Shown piece after piece: positions 42,402 to 53,301 of a stretch of 64,000 bases of DNA. The first letter of the stretch is position 1, and each line of letters starts with the position of its first letter. This DNA is from Marinobacter sp. SS13-12 (GTDB lineage Bacteria; Pseudomonadota; Gammaproteobacteria; Pseudomonadales; Oleiphilaceae): assembly GCF_030227115.1 (NCBI RefSeq), contig NZ_JASSUA010000003.1, positions 1 through 64,000 of the forward strand, given 5' to 3'. Below the pieces are notes generated by a model. It made no database searches and had not been told where the DNA came from. It was given only the letters and a program-made list of their open reading frames with translations. The translations under genes were made by a program, and so were the position numbers.

Positions 42402-43103
42402 TCAGGAATGCTCCGTATTGGACGATTCGCCGGCAATTGCTTCGGGATTCAGGGTCTTTTCCCTCAGAGAGGGCGCTTCATTAAGTCGTTCTCGTATTAT
42501 CTGGCGATTCTCGCGGAAATAGATCAGGGCTTTCTGAACAGCCTTGACCACGGCCCGCGGAGTAATCGTGGCGCCGGTGAACTGGTCAAACTCACCGCCG
42601 TTTTTCTTGACGTTCCATTCCCGGTGAGGGGGTTTGTCCAGAGACCGGCCTTCGAAGCTATAGATCCAGTCCGATTTTTTGGTTTCGATACGGTCACCCA
42701 GCCCGGGGGTTTCCCTGTGACCGGTTACCCGGACGCCCAGTATCGTGCCCTGCATATTCACACCAACCAGCAGGTTTATCTTGCCGGAGTAGCCGTCGGG
42801 CGCCACGATGGGCATGATCACGCCGATGGGGCGATCATCCTTGCGGGCAACCCAGACCGTGAGAGGGCCGGGCTGAGCCAGGCGTTCACTGGCCGGCAGT
42901 TGCACGGTGTCCCTCAGCAGATCGTTGGTGTGCCGGCTCTCCGGGATGATCTCGAACAGGGCCTGCGCCTCTGCACGGGCGGCCTGCTCCTGAATCCGTT
43001 CCTCGGTTATGGCCTGGGTCAAGGCAATGGTGCCACCGGTTATAACGGCGAACAAGCCAAGCCCGATGGCACTGCGACGGATTGATTGCGCGATGGCGGC
43101 CAT
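42402..43103 (-). CDS. rsxG: Electron transport complex subunit RsxG
   Basis: A 233-residue subunit with one N-terminal membrane helix and a periplasmic FMN-binding domain. The FMN is covalently bound through the Thr of [15 protein letters not shown], placed by Apb[16 protein letters not shown] is a further signature. Its C-terminal tail is acidic and variable. Confidence 0.96.
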   Translation of the reverse strand: MAAIAQSIRRSAIGLGLFAVITGGTIALTQAITEERIQEQAARAEAQALFEIIPESRHTNDLLRDTVQLPASERLAQPGPLTVWVARKDDRPIGVIMPIVAPDGYSGKINLLVGVNMQGTILGVRVTGHRETPGLGDRIETKKSDWIYSFEGRSLDKPPHREWNVKKNGGEFDQFTGATITPRAVVKAVQKALIYFRENRQIIRERLNEAPSLREKTLNPEAIAGESSNTEHS

Positions 43104-43106
43104 GAT

Positions 43107-44156
43107 TTACCCCTGACTGCCCGGCACACCCCGGCGGGCCTTGTGATGGCCGTAGGTCCGCGGTGGTGTGTAGTGGTCGATGAATGGCACGGCAAAGTTC
43201 ATCAGCAGAACGCTGAAGGCTACGGCATCCGGGTAGTTGCCCCAGGTACGGATCAGGTAGATCAGGATACCGATGCCGGCGCCATAGATCAGTTTGCCCT
43301 GGTGACTGGTGGCGGCAGAGACCGGATCAGTGGCAATAAAAAAGGCACCGAGCATGGTGCCACCGGCGAGCAGGTGAAGTGACAGGGGCGCGTAAAGGTC
43401 GGCATTGCTACCAAAAGCCAGGCTCATCAAGGCCAGGCCGCCAAGAAAACCCGCGGGAATGTGCCAGGTGATGATTCGCAGGCCAATCAACAGCAGGCCG
43501 CCGGCAAGAAAGGCTGCGTTAACCCACTCCCAGCCCTTGGCAATGCCGTCACCAAAGGTGGGGTGGGCAAGCACTTCGGTCGCCGTGTGTCTGGCAATCT
43601 TGTGTTTGTATTCGTCCAGGGGTGTTGCCATGGTCCAGCCGTCGATGGCTGTTTGCTGGCCCGAGGCAATGGTTGCCAGGGTTTCGCCGAAGCCCGGGGC
43701 ACCTTCCCAGAGCATGGCCGGTTCCGCCCAGTTGGTGGTCATGGCCACGGGGAAGGAAACGAGGACCAATGCATAGCCCACCATGGCCGGGTTGAAAGGA
43801 TTGGAACCCAGCCCGCCGTATAGTTGCTTGGCGACGACGATGGCAGAAATAACCGCGACCGCCGACACCCACCAGGGGGTAAATTGCGGCAATGACAGCC
43901 CCAGCAGTAAGCCGGTAACAGCGGCGGTGTTGTCCCTGATAAAAAAGGCCACCGGTTTTTTCCTGAGCCGCAGCAGGGCCGCCTCCGAGGCAATGGCAAC
44001 GGCGATGCAGAAGACCACGTTGATCAGGTTGCCCCAGCCGAAAAACAGAGTCTGGGCGAACAGGCCAGGCAATGCCGCAATCAGGACCCATAACATCACC
44101 CGGGATGTCGGTCGGGCCCTGTGGGCATGAGGTGAAGACTGCTGAACAAACGCCAT
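43107..44156 (-). CDS. rsxD: Electron transport complex subunit RsxD
   Basis: A 349-residue membrane subunit with about nine helices, the second covalent FMN carrier of the complex. The FMN-Thr lies in [40 protein letters not shown] is a family hallmark. It sits between rsxC and rsxG with 3- and 21-base gaps. Confidence 0.96.
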   Translation of the reverse strand: MAFVQQSSPHAHRARPTSRVMLWVLIAALPGLFAQTLFFGWGNLINVVFCIAVAIASEAALLRLRKKPVAFFIRDNTAAVTGLLLGLSLPQFTPWWVSAVAVISAIVVAKQLYGGLGSNPFNPAMVGYALVLVSFPVAMTTNWAEPAMLWEGAPGFGETLATIASGQQTAIDGWTMATPLDEYKHKIARHTATEVLAHPTFGDGIAKGWEWVNAAFLAGGLLLIGLRIITWHIPAGFLGGLALMSLAFGSNADLYAPLSLHLLAGGTMLGAFFIATDPVSAATSHQGKLIYGAGIGILIYLIRTWGNYPDAVAFSVLLMNFAVPFIDHYTPPRTYGHHKARRGVPGSQG

Positions 44157-44177
44157 GAATGTCGTGCCTGATTTCGT

Positions 44178-46004
44178 TTAATGGGTGGACTGGGGTTCGG
44201 TTGGCCGGGTGCCCGGTGTGTCACGGGCCTCAGCCAGAGCCTCTTCGGCCCGTTTAACCCGATCGTGGTTCTTCGCCACTGCGCGCTCTAGTTTCTCTAC
44301 GTTGTCGGCCTGTTGCGCCTTCGCGTCATCGAGCATGCCCTGCATGGTTTCCAGCTTGGACCTGGCCTGATTCAGCTGCTTTTCCAGAGCCTCTGTATCC
44401 GGCTTCTCTGCGGCCGGCTGACTCGCCGGGGACGACTGGTTTGCTTCGGCTTTTGCCTTCTTGCGGGCCAGGGCCTGCTCGACAATAGCGGATTTGGCCG
44501 ATCGCTCATCAACCGCGCTACCTTCAGCCGTTGCTTGTTCCGCCTCGGTCTGTTTCTTTGCCTGGGCTTCGGCCGCAGCCTTTGCCCGTTCCTTGCGACG
44601 GAGCTCTTTCTCTTCCTTCTCCCGTTCCAGGCGTGCCTGACGCGCCTCAAAACGCTCCCGGGCACGGTCCGATTTCAGTTGCTCTGCCCGCTGGACGCGG
44701 ATTTCGTCCTTGGCAAAGCGATAGTATTGAACAAGCGGGATTGAGCTCGGGCACACGTAGGAACAGGCGCCACATTCAATGCAGTCGAACAGGTTCAGGT
44801 GCTCGGCTTTCTCGAGTTCAGTGGCCTTGGCGTGCCAGAACAGCTGTTGTGGCAGCAACTCCATGGGACAGACTTCGGCACACTGGCCGCAGCGGATACA
44901 GGGTTGCTCGGGCGGCGGCGCCGGCAGTTCGCTGGCCGTTGCTGCAATCACGCAGTTGGTGGTTTTGATCACCGGGACCGCTTCGGTTGAAAGCGTGTAG
45001 CCCATCATCGGACCACCGAGGACCAGCCGGCTGAGTTTGTCCTGTTGCACTCCAGCCTGTTCCAGCAGGTACTCGATCGGTGTGCCAATCAGAACCTCAA
45101 AATTACCCGGTTCGCGAACGGCATCGCCGGTGATGGTAACCGTCCGGGAGAGCAGTGGGAGGTCCTGGTAAACCGCCTGTGCTACGGCAACGGCAGTGCC
45201 GATGTTCTGGCACATAACTCCGATATCCGCCGGTATACCGCCACTGGGTACTTCCATGCCGGTAAGAATCTGAATCAGCTGTTTTTCGCCACCAGACGGG
45301 TATTTGGTCGGAATAACGGCGATTTCAGTCTGTGTGCCTTCGGTCGCCTTACGAAGGGCGGCGATGGCTTCCGGCTTGTTGTCTTCCACGCCGATAACGC
45401 AGCGTTCCGGGCGAAGAATCCAGGCCATGACTTTCAGGCCGGCAACAACCTCATCGGCTTTTTCCCGCATGGTCATGTCATCGGCGGTGATGTAGGGCTC
45501 ACATTCAGCACCGTTGAGAATCAGGGTGTTTACCTTGCGGTCCCGGGGCGGCCGGAGCTTGATGTTGGTCGGAAAGCCGGCCCCGCCCATGCCGGAGATG
45601 CCGGCATCCCGGATCATCTCCAGGACCTGGCCGCGGTCGAGGGTGTGGAAGTCCTCCACCGGATTTCGCGGGCACCATTGGTCCTCGCCATCCGGCTTCA
45701 GGGTAATGCACCAGTCAGCCATTCCCGACGGATGGGGAACGGGATGTTCCGTAAGGCTCTCGATGATACCGGATGTAGGCGCATGAACGGGTACGCCCAT
45801 GCCGGTTTTGACATCGGCGATCTTCTGCCCCTTGAGGACCCGCTCACCGACCTCGACAATGGCCTCGGCCGGGTCCCCGATATGTTGCTGGAGCGGCAGG
45901 ATCAGCCGCTCGGGAATTCCGCAGCGGCGAATCGGACGGGACGTTGAAATGTCTTTGTGTTCCAGAGGATGAATGCCACCGGAGAAATCCCAAAGCTGAC
46001 TCAT
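44178..46004 (-). CDS. rsxC: Electron transport complex subunit RsxC
   Basis: A 608-residue peripheral subunit that, by family knowledge, takes electrons from NADH via FMN. Glycine-rich GMGGAGFPTNIKL binds nucleotide; two 4Fe-4S motifs CIRCGQCAEVCP and CIECGACSYVCP follow (about residues 367-415). From about residue 440 an Ala/Glu/Lys/Arg-rich coiled-coil tail of about 165 residues extends, as in other gammaproteobacterial RsxC proteins. It overlaps rsxB by 1 base. Confidence 0.96.
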   Translation of the reverse strand: MSQLWDFSGGIHPLEHKDISTSRPIRRCGIPERLILPLQQHIGDPAEAIVEVGERVLKGQKIADVKTGMGVPVHAPTSGIIESLTEHPVPHPSGMADWCITLKPDGEDQWCPRNPVEDFHTLDRGQVLEMIRDAGISGMGGAGFPTNIKLRPPRDRKVNTLILNGAECEPYITADDMTMREKADEVVAGLKVMAWILRPERCVIGVEDNKPEAIAALRKATEGTQTEIAVIPTKYPSGGEKQLIQILTGMEVPSGGIPADIGVMCQNIGTAVAVAQAVYQDLPLLSRTVTITGDAVREPGNFEVLIGTPIEYLLEQAGVQQDKLSRLVLGGPMMGYTLSTEAVPVIKTTNCVIAATASELPAPPPEQPCIRCGQCAEVCPMELLPQQLFWHAKATELEKAEHLNLFDCIECGACSYVCPSSIPLVQYYRFAKDEIRVQRAEQLKSDRARERFEARQARLEREKEEKELRRKERAKAAAEAQAKKQTEAEQATAEGSAVDERSAKSAIVEQALARKKAKAEANQSSPASQPAAEKPDTEALEKQLNQARSKLETMQGMLDDAKAQQADNVEKLERAVAKNHDRVKRAEEALAEARDTPGTRPTEPQSTH

Positions 46005-46582
46005 CAGGCACTGGCTCCCTGACGATCGGTGGCAATGAGCCCTGACGCTGGCGGAGTCCAGGTCCAGGTGCGGATGTCCGGTTCAACCGTCACCATGTCG
46101 ATGCAATCCACAGGGCAGGGCTCGACACAGAGGTCGCAGCCTGTGCATTCGCTTTCAATGACGGTGTGCATGTGTTTTGCGGCCCCGAGAATGGCATCTA
46201 CCGGGCAGGCCTGAATGCATTTGGTGCAGCCGATACACTCGTCTTCACGAATAACAGCAACCCGCTTGACCTGCTCAACGCCATGCTCGGCATCCAGCGG
46301 TTCCGGCTCTACATCCAGAAGATCCGCCAAGGCCTTGATGGTGGCTTCACCTCCGGGAGGGCACTTGTTAATGGGGCCACCCTCTGCGATGGACTCGGCA
46401 TAGGGCCGGCAACCCGGGTAGCCACACTGCCCGCACTGTGTCTGCGGCAACAGGGCGTCAATCTGGTCTGCCAGCGGGTTGCCTTCCACCCGGAAACGTT
46501 CAGCTGCAAAGCCGAGCAGGCCGCCGAATATAACGGCCAGGGCCAGAAGCACCAGAACGGCAACAAGAACGCCTGTCCACAT
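46004..46582 (-). CDS. rsxB: Electron transport complex subunit RsxB
   Basis: A 192-residue iron-sulfur subunit. One N-terminal membrane helix is followed by a CGQCGYPGC four-Cys cluster domain and two ferredoxin-type motifs, [15 protein letters not shown] and [15 protein letters not shown]. It passes electrons between the membrane and RsxC. Confidence 0.96.
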   Translation of the reverse strand: MWTGVLVAVLVLLALAVIFGGLLGFAAERFRVEGNPLADQIDALLPQTQCGQCGYPGCRPYAESIAEGGPINKCPPGGEATIKALADLLDVEPEPLDAEHGVEQVKRVAVIREDECIGCTKCIQACPVDAILGAAKHMHTVIESECTGCDLCVEPCPVDCIDMVTVEPDIRTWTWTPPASGLIATDRQGASA

Positions 46583-46612
46583 AATCGTATTACTCCTAAT
46601 CCTGTCGCCCCG

Positions 46613-47194
46613 TCAAACGCTTACCAGGCCGCTGAAGCCCAGAAACGCCAATGACATCAGCCCGGCCGTCACCAATCCGATGGCAGCCCCGCGAAACGCC
46701 ACCGGCACATCGGCGACGGCGATGCGCTCACGCATGGCGGCAAACAGGACCAGCACCATGGAAAAACCGGCGGCCGCGCCGAACCCGTATAAAACCGATT
46801 CAACGAAGTTGTTGTTCCTGTTTATATTGAGCAGGGCGACACCGAGTACAGCACAGTTGGTGGTAATCAGGGGGAGGAAGATCCCCAGCACCCGATAGAG
46901 CAGCGGGCTGGTCTTGCGCACGACCATTTCCGTGAACTGGACTACGACGGCAATCACAAGGATAAAGGTGATTGTCCGGAGGAAGGCCAGGTCAAGCGGC
47001 TCCAGAAGGTAGGTATAGGCCAGGTAGCTGCACACCGAAGCCAGGGTCAGCACAAAGGTGGTGGCCAGGGACATACCCATGGCCGTTTCCAGTTTTCCGG
47101 AAACGCCCATGAACGGGCACAGGCCCAGGAACTGGACCAGCACAAAGTTGTTCACCAGAATGGTGCTGACCAGAATCAGCAGATACTCGGTCAT
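46613..47194 (-). CDS. rsxA: Electron transport complex subunit RsxA
   Basis: A 193-residue membrane subunit with six helices. [20 protein letters not shown] and [15 protein letters not shown] contain the conserved Cys that ligate the shared cluster with RsxE. It is first of the six rsx genes, 32 bases after metG, so metG and rsx may share a transcript. The complex couples NADH/ferredoxin electron flow to ion gradients, and in E. coli reduces SoxR. Confidence 0.97.
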   Translation of the reverse strand: MTEYLLILVSTILVNNFVLVQFLGLCPFMGVSGKLETAMGMSLATTFVLTLASVCSYLAYTYLLEPLDLAFLRTITFILVIAVVVQFTEMVVRKTSPLLYRVLGIFLPLITTNCAVLGVALLNINRNNNFVESVLYGFGAAAGFSMVLVLFAAMRERIAVADVPVAFRGAAIGLVTAGLMSLAFLGFSGLVSV

Positions 47195-47226
47195 TCGCCT
47201 TGCTCCATTGACCCGCGTGCCGGCCC

Positions 47227-49260
47227 TTACATAATACGCATGCCGGGCGTGGCACCGGAATCCGGGGACAGGATAAAGATATCCTTGCCACCAGGGCCTG
47301 CTGCCAGCACCATGCCTTCAGACATGCCGAACTTCATTTTGCGCGGCTTGAGGTTGGCAACCATCACTGTCAGGCGTCCTTCCAGATTTTCTGGCTTGTA
47401 AGCAGACTTGATACCAGCAAACACGTTGCGTTCGCCATGCCCCACGTCAAGGGTAAGGCGAAGAAGCTTGTCTGCACCCTCAACATGTTCGGCTTTCACA
47501 ATTTTAACCACGCGGAGGTCGACTTTCGCGAAGTCGCCGAATTCTATCTCATCAGCGATTGGTTCAAGATTGGCTTCTGGCACTTTCTGTCCTGTCGCTG
47601 CAGGCAGTTCTTCCTTTGAGGCGTCCAGCATTTTATCGATCTGGGCCATCTCGACGCGGTTCATCAGTGGCTTGAACTTGTTGATGCTGTGGTTCTCGAG
47701 GCGCTGTTCACGCTTGTTCCAGTCCAGCGGGGCATTCAGGAATCCCTCCGAGGCCTTGGCGGTTTCCGGAAGTACCGGTGCCAGGTAGGTCATCAGCAGG
47801 TGGAACATGTTGATGGCGTTGGTACAGATGGCCTGCAGGTTGTCGTCCTGGCCTTCCTGCTTGGCAATCACCCAGGGCTGCTCGTCGTTTACATACTGGT
47901 TGGCGATATCCGCCAGCTCGATGATGCGACGCATGGCACGGCCGAATTCCCGGGCTTCGTAGAAGTCCGCGATTTCTTCCCCGGCATCAATAAACTCTTT
48001 GAGCCTGTCGTGTTCGGTCACGGTGCCGAGCTGGCCATCGAAGCGCTTGGTGATAAACCCGGCACTGCGACTGGCGATGTTCACCACCTTGCCCACCAGG
48101 TCCGAGTTGACCCGCGCAGCGAAGTCTTCCAGATTCAAGTCCATGTCATCGACGCTGCCGGTAAGCTTGGCGGCGAAGTAGTAACGCAGGTATTCCGGGT
48201 TCAGGTGGTCCAGATAGGTGCGGGCCATTATAAAAGTGCCCCGGGACTTGGACATCTTCTTGCCATTCACCGTTACAAATCCATGGGCCCAGACCGCGCT
48301 CGGGGTGCGGAAACCGGCGCTGTGGAGCATGGATGGCCAGAACAGGGCGTGGAAGTTGATGATGTCCTTGCCGATGAAGTGGTAGACCTCGGCGGTGGAA
48401 TCCGCTTTCCAGAAGTGCTCGAAATCAATGTCTTCCCGGTTACACAGGTTCTTGAAGCTGGCCAGGTAACCGATGGGGGCGTCAAGCCAGACATAGAAAT
48501 ACTTGCCCGGTGCATCCGGAATCTCGAAGCCGAAGTAGGGCGCATCGCGGCTGATGTCCCATTCCTGCAGGCCGGCATCCAGCCACTCGGCCAGCTTGTT
48601 GGCCACCTGGGGCTGCAGGGTGCCGCTGCGGGTCCAGTTGGCGAGAAAGTCTGCGAACGCCGGCAGGCGGAAGAAATAGTGCTCGGACTCTTTCTCGACA
48701 GGCGTGGCGCCGGAGACCGCCGAGCGGGGGTTGATCAGCTCCGCCGGGGTATAGGTGGCGCCACAGGCTTCACAGTTGTCACCGTACTGGTCTTCGGTCT
48801 TGCACTTGGGGCAGGTGCCCTTGATAAACCGGTCCGCCAGGAACATGTTCTTTTCCGGGTCATACGCCTGGGTAATCTTGCGGGTGGCAATGTGGCCGTT
48901 TTCCTGCAGCTGGCGGTAGATGTACTCAGAAAACTGGCGGTTCTCCTCGGAGTGGGTGGTGTAGTAGTTGTCGAAACGGATATGGAAACCGCCAAAATCC
49001 TGTTGATGTTCCTCCCGGATGCGGTCGATCAGGTTTTCGGACGAGATGCCCTCACGCTCGGCCCGCAGCATGATCGCGGTACCGTGGGCGTCGTCCGCGC
49101 AGACGTAATAGCAGTTCTGGCCACGCATTTTCTGATAGCGCACCCAGATATCGGTCTGAATGTATTCCAGCAGATGGCCCAGATGGATGGGGCCATTGGC
49201 GTATGGCAGGGCGCTGGTTACCAGAATATCGCGCTGTTGCTTTGAACTCGCTTGCGTCAT
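47227..49260 (-). CDS. metG: Methionyl-tRNA synthetase
   Basis: A 677-residue class I synthetase. HIGH-type motif is GPIHLGHL; a zinc knuckle has [17 protein letters not shown]; the KMSKS motif is [12 protein letters not shown]-terminal tRNA-binding OB domain (about residues 575-677, [11 protein letters not shown]) gives dimerisation as in E. coli. It is divergent from apbC with 163 bases between. Confidence 0.98.
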   Translation of the reverse strand: MTQASSKQQRDILVTSALPYANGPIHLGHLLEYIQTDIWVRYQKMRGQNCYYVCADDAHGTAIMLRAEREGISSENLIDRIREEHQQDFGGFHIRFDNYYTTHSEENRQFSEYIYRQLQENGHIATRKITQAYDPEKNMFLADRFIKGTCPKCKTEDQYGDNCEACGATYTPAELINPRSAVSGATPVEKESEHYFFRLPAFADFLANWTRSGTLQPQVANKLAEWLDAGLQEWDISRDAPYFGFEIPDAPGKYFYVWLDAPIGYLASFKNLCNREDIDFEHFWKADSTAEVYHFIGKDIINFHALFWPSMLHSAGFRTPSAVWAHGFVTVNGKKMSKSRGTFIMARTYLDHLNPEYLRYYFAAKLTGSVDDMDLNLEDFAARVNSDLVGKVVNIASRSAGFITKRFDGQLGTVTEHDRLKEFIDAGEEIADFYEAREFGRAMRRIIELADIANQYVNDEQPWVIAKQEGQDDNLQAICTNAINMFHLLMTYLAPVLPETAKASEGFLNAPLDWNKREQRLENHSINKFKPLMNRVEMAQIDKMLDASKEELPAATGQKVPEANLEPIADEIEFGDFAKVDLRVVKIVKAEHVEGADKLLRLTLDVGHGERNVFAGIKSAYKPENLEGRLTVMVANLKPRKMKFGMSEGMVLAAGPGGKDIFILSPDSGATPGMRIM

Positions 49261-49423
49261 GGTTTGGTCCGAACCTTCATTCGTCAGGAGTTGGGCGTTC
49301 GCGTTTGCCGGCCTTGTTCAGGGTCAAAACTCCTTATGGCCAGAAACGGGCACAGATGATACCTTCCAAGCAAAGTTTTTTCACCCGAAACACCTGCTTT
49401 CAGCGCTTTATCCGGAGACTCCG

Positions 49424-50524
49424 ATGGCACAGATTTCACAGCACGCACTGGAAACCGCCGTAAAACAGTACCGTGATCCCTATCTCGCCAAAGATCTGTA
49501 CGAGCTGGGCGCCGTGAAATCCCTGACAGCTGACGACAGCGGCAAGGTCACGGCCATGATCGAGCTGCCATACCCCTCAAAAGGTATCGCCGGCGCGCTG
49601 AAAGAACTGCTCACCAATGCCCTGGACGACGTTGAAGGCGTTGAAAGCGTGGATGTCCATGTGGGACAGCGTATCCACTCCCACAAGGGCCAGAAAGACA
49701 TCCAGTCCGTGCCCGGCGTGAAAAACATCATCGCCGTCGCCTCCGGCAAGGGCGGTGTGGGAAAATCCACGACTGCCGTCAACCTGGCCCTGGCCCTGCA
49801 AGCCGAAGGCGCCCGCGTCGGCATCCTCGACGCCGACATCTACGGCCCCAGCATAGGCATGATGCTGGGTGTCCCTGAGGGAAAGCGCCCGGAAACCCGG
49901 GAGAACAAATACTTCGTTCCCATGGAAGCCCATGGCCTGCAGGCCAACTCCATGGCCTTCGTGGTCACCGACAAAACCCCCATGGTCTGGCGCGGCCCCA
50001 TGGTCAGTGGTGCCGTCATGCAGCTGCTGCAACAGACCCTGTGGAATGAACTGGACTACCTAATCATCGACATGCCCCCCGGCACCGGCGATATCCAGCT
50101 CACCATCGCCCAGAAAGTCCCGGTCACCGGCGCCGTGATCGTTACCACACCCCAGGACATCGCCCTGCTGGACGGCAAGAAAGGCATCGAAATGTTCCGC
50201 AAGGTGGAAATCCCGGTACTGGGCGTGGTGGAAAACATGAGCGTCCACATCTGCAGCAACTGTGGCCACGAAGAGCCCCTGTTCGGCCACGGCGGTGGCG
50301 AACGCATCGCCGAAGAATACGACACCACGCTACTCGGACAGCTGCCGCTGCACATGACCATCCGCGAACAGACCGACGGTGGTAAACCCTCGGTGGTGGC
50401 AGAGCCAGACTCGGAAGTGGCAAGACGATACAAGGACATCGCTCGAAGGGTAGGCGCTGAACTTTCTACCCGCGAAAGAAACCTGACGGGCTCTATTTCC
50501 AGTGTTTCCGTAACAGAACACTGA
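49424..50524 (+). CDS. apbC: Iron-sulfur cluster carrier protein ApbC/Mrp
   Basis: A 366-residue P-loop ATPase that carries iron-sulfur clusters. An N-terminal DUF59 (MIP18-like) domain (about residues 10-85) precedes the deviant Walker A ASGKGGVGKSTTAVN (about residue 108). The cluster-binding CxxC is ICSNCGH near residue 277. The start at 49424 has GGAG and begins MAQISQHALE; the open frame further upstream overlaps the metG side and is not needed. Confidence 0.95.
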   Translation: MAQISQHALETAVKQYRDPYLAKDLYELGAVKSLTADDSGKVTAMIELPYPSKGIAGALKELLTNALDDVEGVESVDVHVGQRIHSHKGQKDIQSVPGVKNIIAVASGKGGVGKSTTAVNLALALQAEGARVGILDADIYGPSIGMMLGVPEGKRPETRENKYFVPMEAHGLQANSMAFVVTDKTPMVWRGPMVSGAVMQLLQQTLWNELDYLIIDMPPGTGDIQLTIAQKVPVTGAVIVTTPQDIALLDGKKGIEMFRKVEIPVLGVVENMSVHICSNCGHEEPLFGHGGGERIAEEYDTTLLGQLPLHMTIREQTDGGKPSVVAEPDSEVARRYKDIARRVGAELSTRERNLTGSISSVSVTEH

Positions 50525-50544
50525 TCCACGCAAAAAGTCAGATC

Positions 50545-50650
50545 GCAAGAACAGGCAGGGCCTTCCGAAACTGTGAAAAACAAGGATGTTTTTCTCAAGC
50601 CTACATGGACGTATTAACGGCGTGTTTCGGAAGGCCTTGCCTGTTCTTGC
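50545..50650. repeat. Structured inverted-repeat element, copy B
   Basis: Outer arms of 27 bases (50545-50571 and 50624-50650) are inverted repeats with one mismatch. Inside, hairpin 1 is GAAAAACA/TGTTTTTC with loop AGGA (50575-50594), then TCAAGCC, then a short hairpin TACA/CGTA with loop TGGA (50602-50613). The order, loop sequence and CTCAAGC spacer match the element at 31172-31289, while the stems differ. It lies between apbC and dcd, on the transcribed path of both if read on the plus strand. Confidence 0.85.
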
Positions 50651-50753
50651 AGCCCCCAAGCTAAAGGTGGAATTCAGAAGCCCAAAGCTTCGACAGTCAT
50701 TAAGCGAACAGGTAAACTACCGCCTCTTTTTTTATGGATACGAGACGTCACCC

Positions 50754-51320
50754 ATGAGTATCAAATCCGACCACTGGATTCGCCGGATGTCCCGGGAACA
50801 CGGCATGATCGAGCCCTTCGAGTATGATCAGGTCCGCGAAACCGAAAAAGGCCGCGTAATCTCCTACGGCACATCCAGCTACGGCTACGATGTCCGTTGC
50901 AGCAACGAATTCAAAATCTTCACCAACGTCCACTCCGCCACCGTGGACCCGAAGAACTTCGACGAAAACAGCTTCGTCAACTACACCGGCGACGTCTGCA
51001 TCATTCCGCCAAACTCCTTCGCCCTGGCCCGCACCGTGGAATACTTCCGTATCCCCCGCAGTGTACTGACCATCTGCCTGGGCAAATCCACCTATGCGCG
51101 TTGTGGCATTATCGTCAACGTCACACCGCTGGAGCCAGAGTGGGAAGGGCAGGTGACCCTGGAGTTTTCCAACACCACCAACCTGCCGGCCAAAATCTAC
51201 GCTAACGAAGGCATCGCCCAGATGCTGTTCTTTGAGTCAGATGAAGTCTGCGATACCAGCTATAAGGACCGCGGCGGAAAATACCTGGGACAAACAGGCG
51301 TGACCCTGCCGCGAACATGA
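50754..51320 (+). CDS. dcd: dCTP deaminase
   Basis: A 188-residue trimeric enzyme making dUTP from dCTP, feeding dTMP synthesis. Family features: [13 protein letters not shown], the substrate-binding [10 protein letters not shown] and catalytic Glu in [16 protein letters not shown]. The ATG at 50754 gives the same length as the Pseudomonas enzyme; the longer frame would run through repeat copy B. Confidence 0.96.
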   Translation: MSIKSDHWIRRMSREHGMIEPFEYDQVRETEKGRVISYGTSSYGYDVRCSNEFKIFTNVHSATVDPKNFDENSFVNYTGDVCIIPPNSFALARTVEYFRIPRSVLTICLGKSTYARCGIIVNVTPLEPEWEGQVTLEFSNTTNLPAKIYANEGIAQMLFFESDEVCDTSYKDRGGKYLGQTGVTLPRT

Positions 51321-51348
51321 ATGGCTTTATCCTCAGGAGAGATCCACA

Positions 51349-51948
51349 GTGAATGCCAATCAGTTTCTGAAAGCGGTATCACAGCTGCAGGGCTGGCGGG
51401 AATTCACCTTCCTGATGGCCCTTGCGGAGCGGTCGTTTCCTAACTACGCGCTGTTCGCCGACGCTGTTGAGCTGAAAACCGGCGCGAAAATGCGCCAGTT
51501 ACTGGATATGGCCTGGGAAATGCTGCAAAAAGACGTTTCCGAAGCGGCCATCCCCCAGCTATTGGCAAAACTGGAAGCCCTGTCACCGGATGTGGATGCC
51601 TACGACGCCTACGGTGTCTACCCGGCTTTCGATTTCTGCCAGTTGCTTGAACAGGCGCTGCTGAACCGGCTCAACCCGGGCAAGCACCGCGCCACAGATG
51701 CCTCACAGATGGCCACGGCAACGGTGATGAACTTCATCGAGCTTTCTGAAGGGGGAGATCTGGACGAGGACGAGCTGGTCCGGCTGCTGGAGCAGCACCC
51801 GCTGATGAAAGAGGACAAGATCTTCCAGCGTGACCTGATTCTTGCCCTCAAGCGCCAGCGCACCCCCACCAGCCAGTTTGTGGAGCGTATCCGCGAGGAC
51901 GCCGCCAACGAGGGCGTGAGTAACCTCGGTATCTCCCTGAACGACTGA
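51349..51948 (+). CDS. DUF416 (YjaG) family protein
   Basis: A 199-residue, mostly helical cytoplasmic protein with a GTG start and AGGAGAG site. It resembles E. coli YjaG: FLMALAERSFPNYALF, YDAYGVYPAFDFCQLLEQAL and NEGVSNLGISL. Function is not known. It lies 28 bases after dcd. Confidence 0.85.
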   Translation: MNANQFLKAVSQLQGWREFTFLMALAERSFPNYALFADAVELKTGAKMRQLLDMAWEMLQKDVSEAAIPQLLAKLEALSPDVDAYDAYGVYPAFDFCQLLEQALLNRLNPGKHRATDASQMATATVMNFIELSEGGDLDEDELVRLLEQHPLMKEDKIFQRDLILALKRQRTPTSQFVERIREDAANEGVSNLGISLND

Positions 51949-52017
51949 GCGGCGGCGTTGCCGGCTCTGTCCTACACTGGGATGACAACCCGTTTTGAAC
52001 CGATACAGACAAACACC

Positions 52018-53289
52018 ATGAAACTCTCTTCGTTCGGCCGGAAATTTACCGCAGATGCGGGCATCACCTCGCTGATGGATGATCTTGGCAATGCGCTGGC
52101 ATCCGGCGACGACATGATCATGATGGGCGGGGGCAATCCTGGCCATATTCCGGAAATCCAGGAACGGGTTCAGCAGATCCTGGCGGATATAGCCCGGAGC
52201 GAAGGCGACACCCGCCGAATGGTGGGTATCTACGATCCGCCCCAGGGCGAAAAACAGTTTATTGCGTCGTTGACGGAGTTGCTGAACCGGGAGTATGGCT
52301 GGGGCCTGAAGCCGGAGAATATTGCCCTGACCAACGGCAGTCAGGCGGCATTCTTCATGCTGTTCAACATGTTCGGCGGTGACTATGGCAACGGGGTGCA
52401 CAAGCACATCCTGCTGCCCCTGGCGCCGGAATACATTGGTTACGCCGATGCGGGTATCGAGCCGGGGCTGTTTCACGCGGTGCAACCAGACATTTCTTTT
52501 ACAGATGCCCACGAATTCAAATACCGCGTGGATTTCGATGCGGTTGAGGTTACTGGTGAAACCGGTGCCATCTGCGTTTCCCGCCCCACCAATCCCACTG
52601 GCAATGTGGTCACTGATGACGAACTGGCCAGGCTTGAAGCCATGGCGCGCCAGCACAATATCCCGTTGATTGTTGACGGAGCCTACGGCACGCCCTTTCC
52701 GAATCTGCTATTTGTCGATGCAACACCGCATTGGAACGAACAGGTGATTCTCTGTCTCAGCCTGTCGAAGTTTGGCCTGCCGGCTGTGCGCACGGGGATC
52801 GTTATTGCCGCAGAGCCGGTCATCAAGGCGTTGTCGGGCATTAACGCCATCATGAACCTGGCCACGGGCAGTTTTGGTGCCATGCTGGCGGAACCCCTGG
52901 TGCGTTCCGGGGAAATCCTGTCACTCAGCCGGGACGTGGTCTGCCCCTTCTACAAAGCGAAGATGGAACGCGCCGTCGCCGTATTCCGCGACGCCATGGG
53001 CGAAGACAGTTGTCGCTGGTATGTGCACAAACCCGAAGGCGCCATGTTCCTGTGGCTGTGGTTCCCGGACTTGCCCATTACCAGCCTTGAGCTTTATCAG
53101 CGGTTAAAGGAAAGGGGTGTACTGGTGGTTTCCGGGCATTACTTCTTCCCCGGATTACCGGAGGATGGCTGGCGGCATCGTCATGAATGCCTGCGGGTTA
53201 CATACTCACAGGACGATGAGCGGGTGGCTCGGGGGTTGCGCATTATTGCCGAGGAGGTGAAGGCGGTCTGGGCCACTGCCGGGAAGTAA
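52018..53289 (+). CDS. avtA: Valine-pyruvate transaminase (AvtA-like)
   Basis: A 423-residue fold-type I PLP aminotransferase. The N-terminal half matches AvtA (GGGNPGHIPEIQE); PLP contacts include ISRPTNPTGN-type (VSRPTNPTGNV) and the Schiff-base Lys251 in LSLSKFGLPAVRTG. The enzyme would interconvert valine or alanine with pyruvate. The start at 52018 is chosen because the protein then begins like AvtA; an upstream ATG in frame at 51982 would add 12 residues. Confidence 0.87.
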   Translation: MKLSSFGRKFTADAGITSLMDDLGNALASGDDMIMMGGGNPGHIPEIQERVQQILADIARSEGDTRRMVGIYDPPQGEKQFIASLTELLNREYGWGLKPENIALTNGSQAAFFMLFNMFGGDYGNGVHKHILLPLAPEYIGYADAGIEPGLFHAVQPDISFTDAHEFKYRVDFDAVEVTGETGAICVSRPTNPTGNVVTDDELARLEAMARQHNIPLIVDGAYGTPFPNLLFVDATPHWNEQVILCLSLSKFGLPAVRTGIVIAAEPVIKALSGINAIMNLATGSFGAMLAEPLVRSGEILSLSRDVVCPFYKAKMERAVAVFRDAMGEDSCRWYVHKPEGAMFLWLWFPDLPITSLELYQRLKERGVLVVSGHYFFPGLPEDGWRHRHECLRVTYSQDDERVARGLRIIAEEVKAVWATAGK

Positions 53290-53301
53290 ATGCCCGAATG
53301 C

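Noticed and set aside
47689..49245. A 518-codon open frame on the plus strand opposite metG
   Set aside because: No recognisable domain; metG motifs are complete on the minus strand.
41013..49260. The Rnf/Rsx operon as nitrogen-fixation related
   Set aside because: No nif genes are present; the order rsxABCDGE-nth is the general gammaproteobacterial form.
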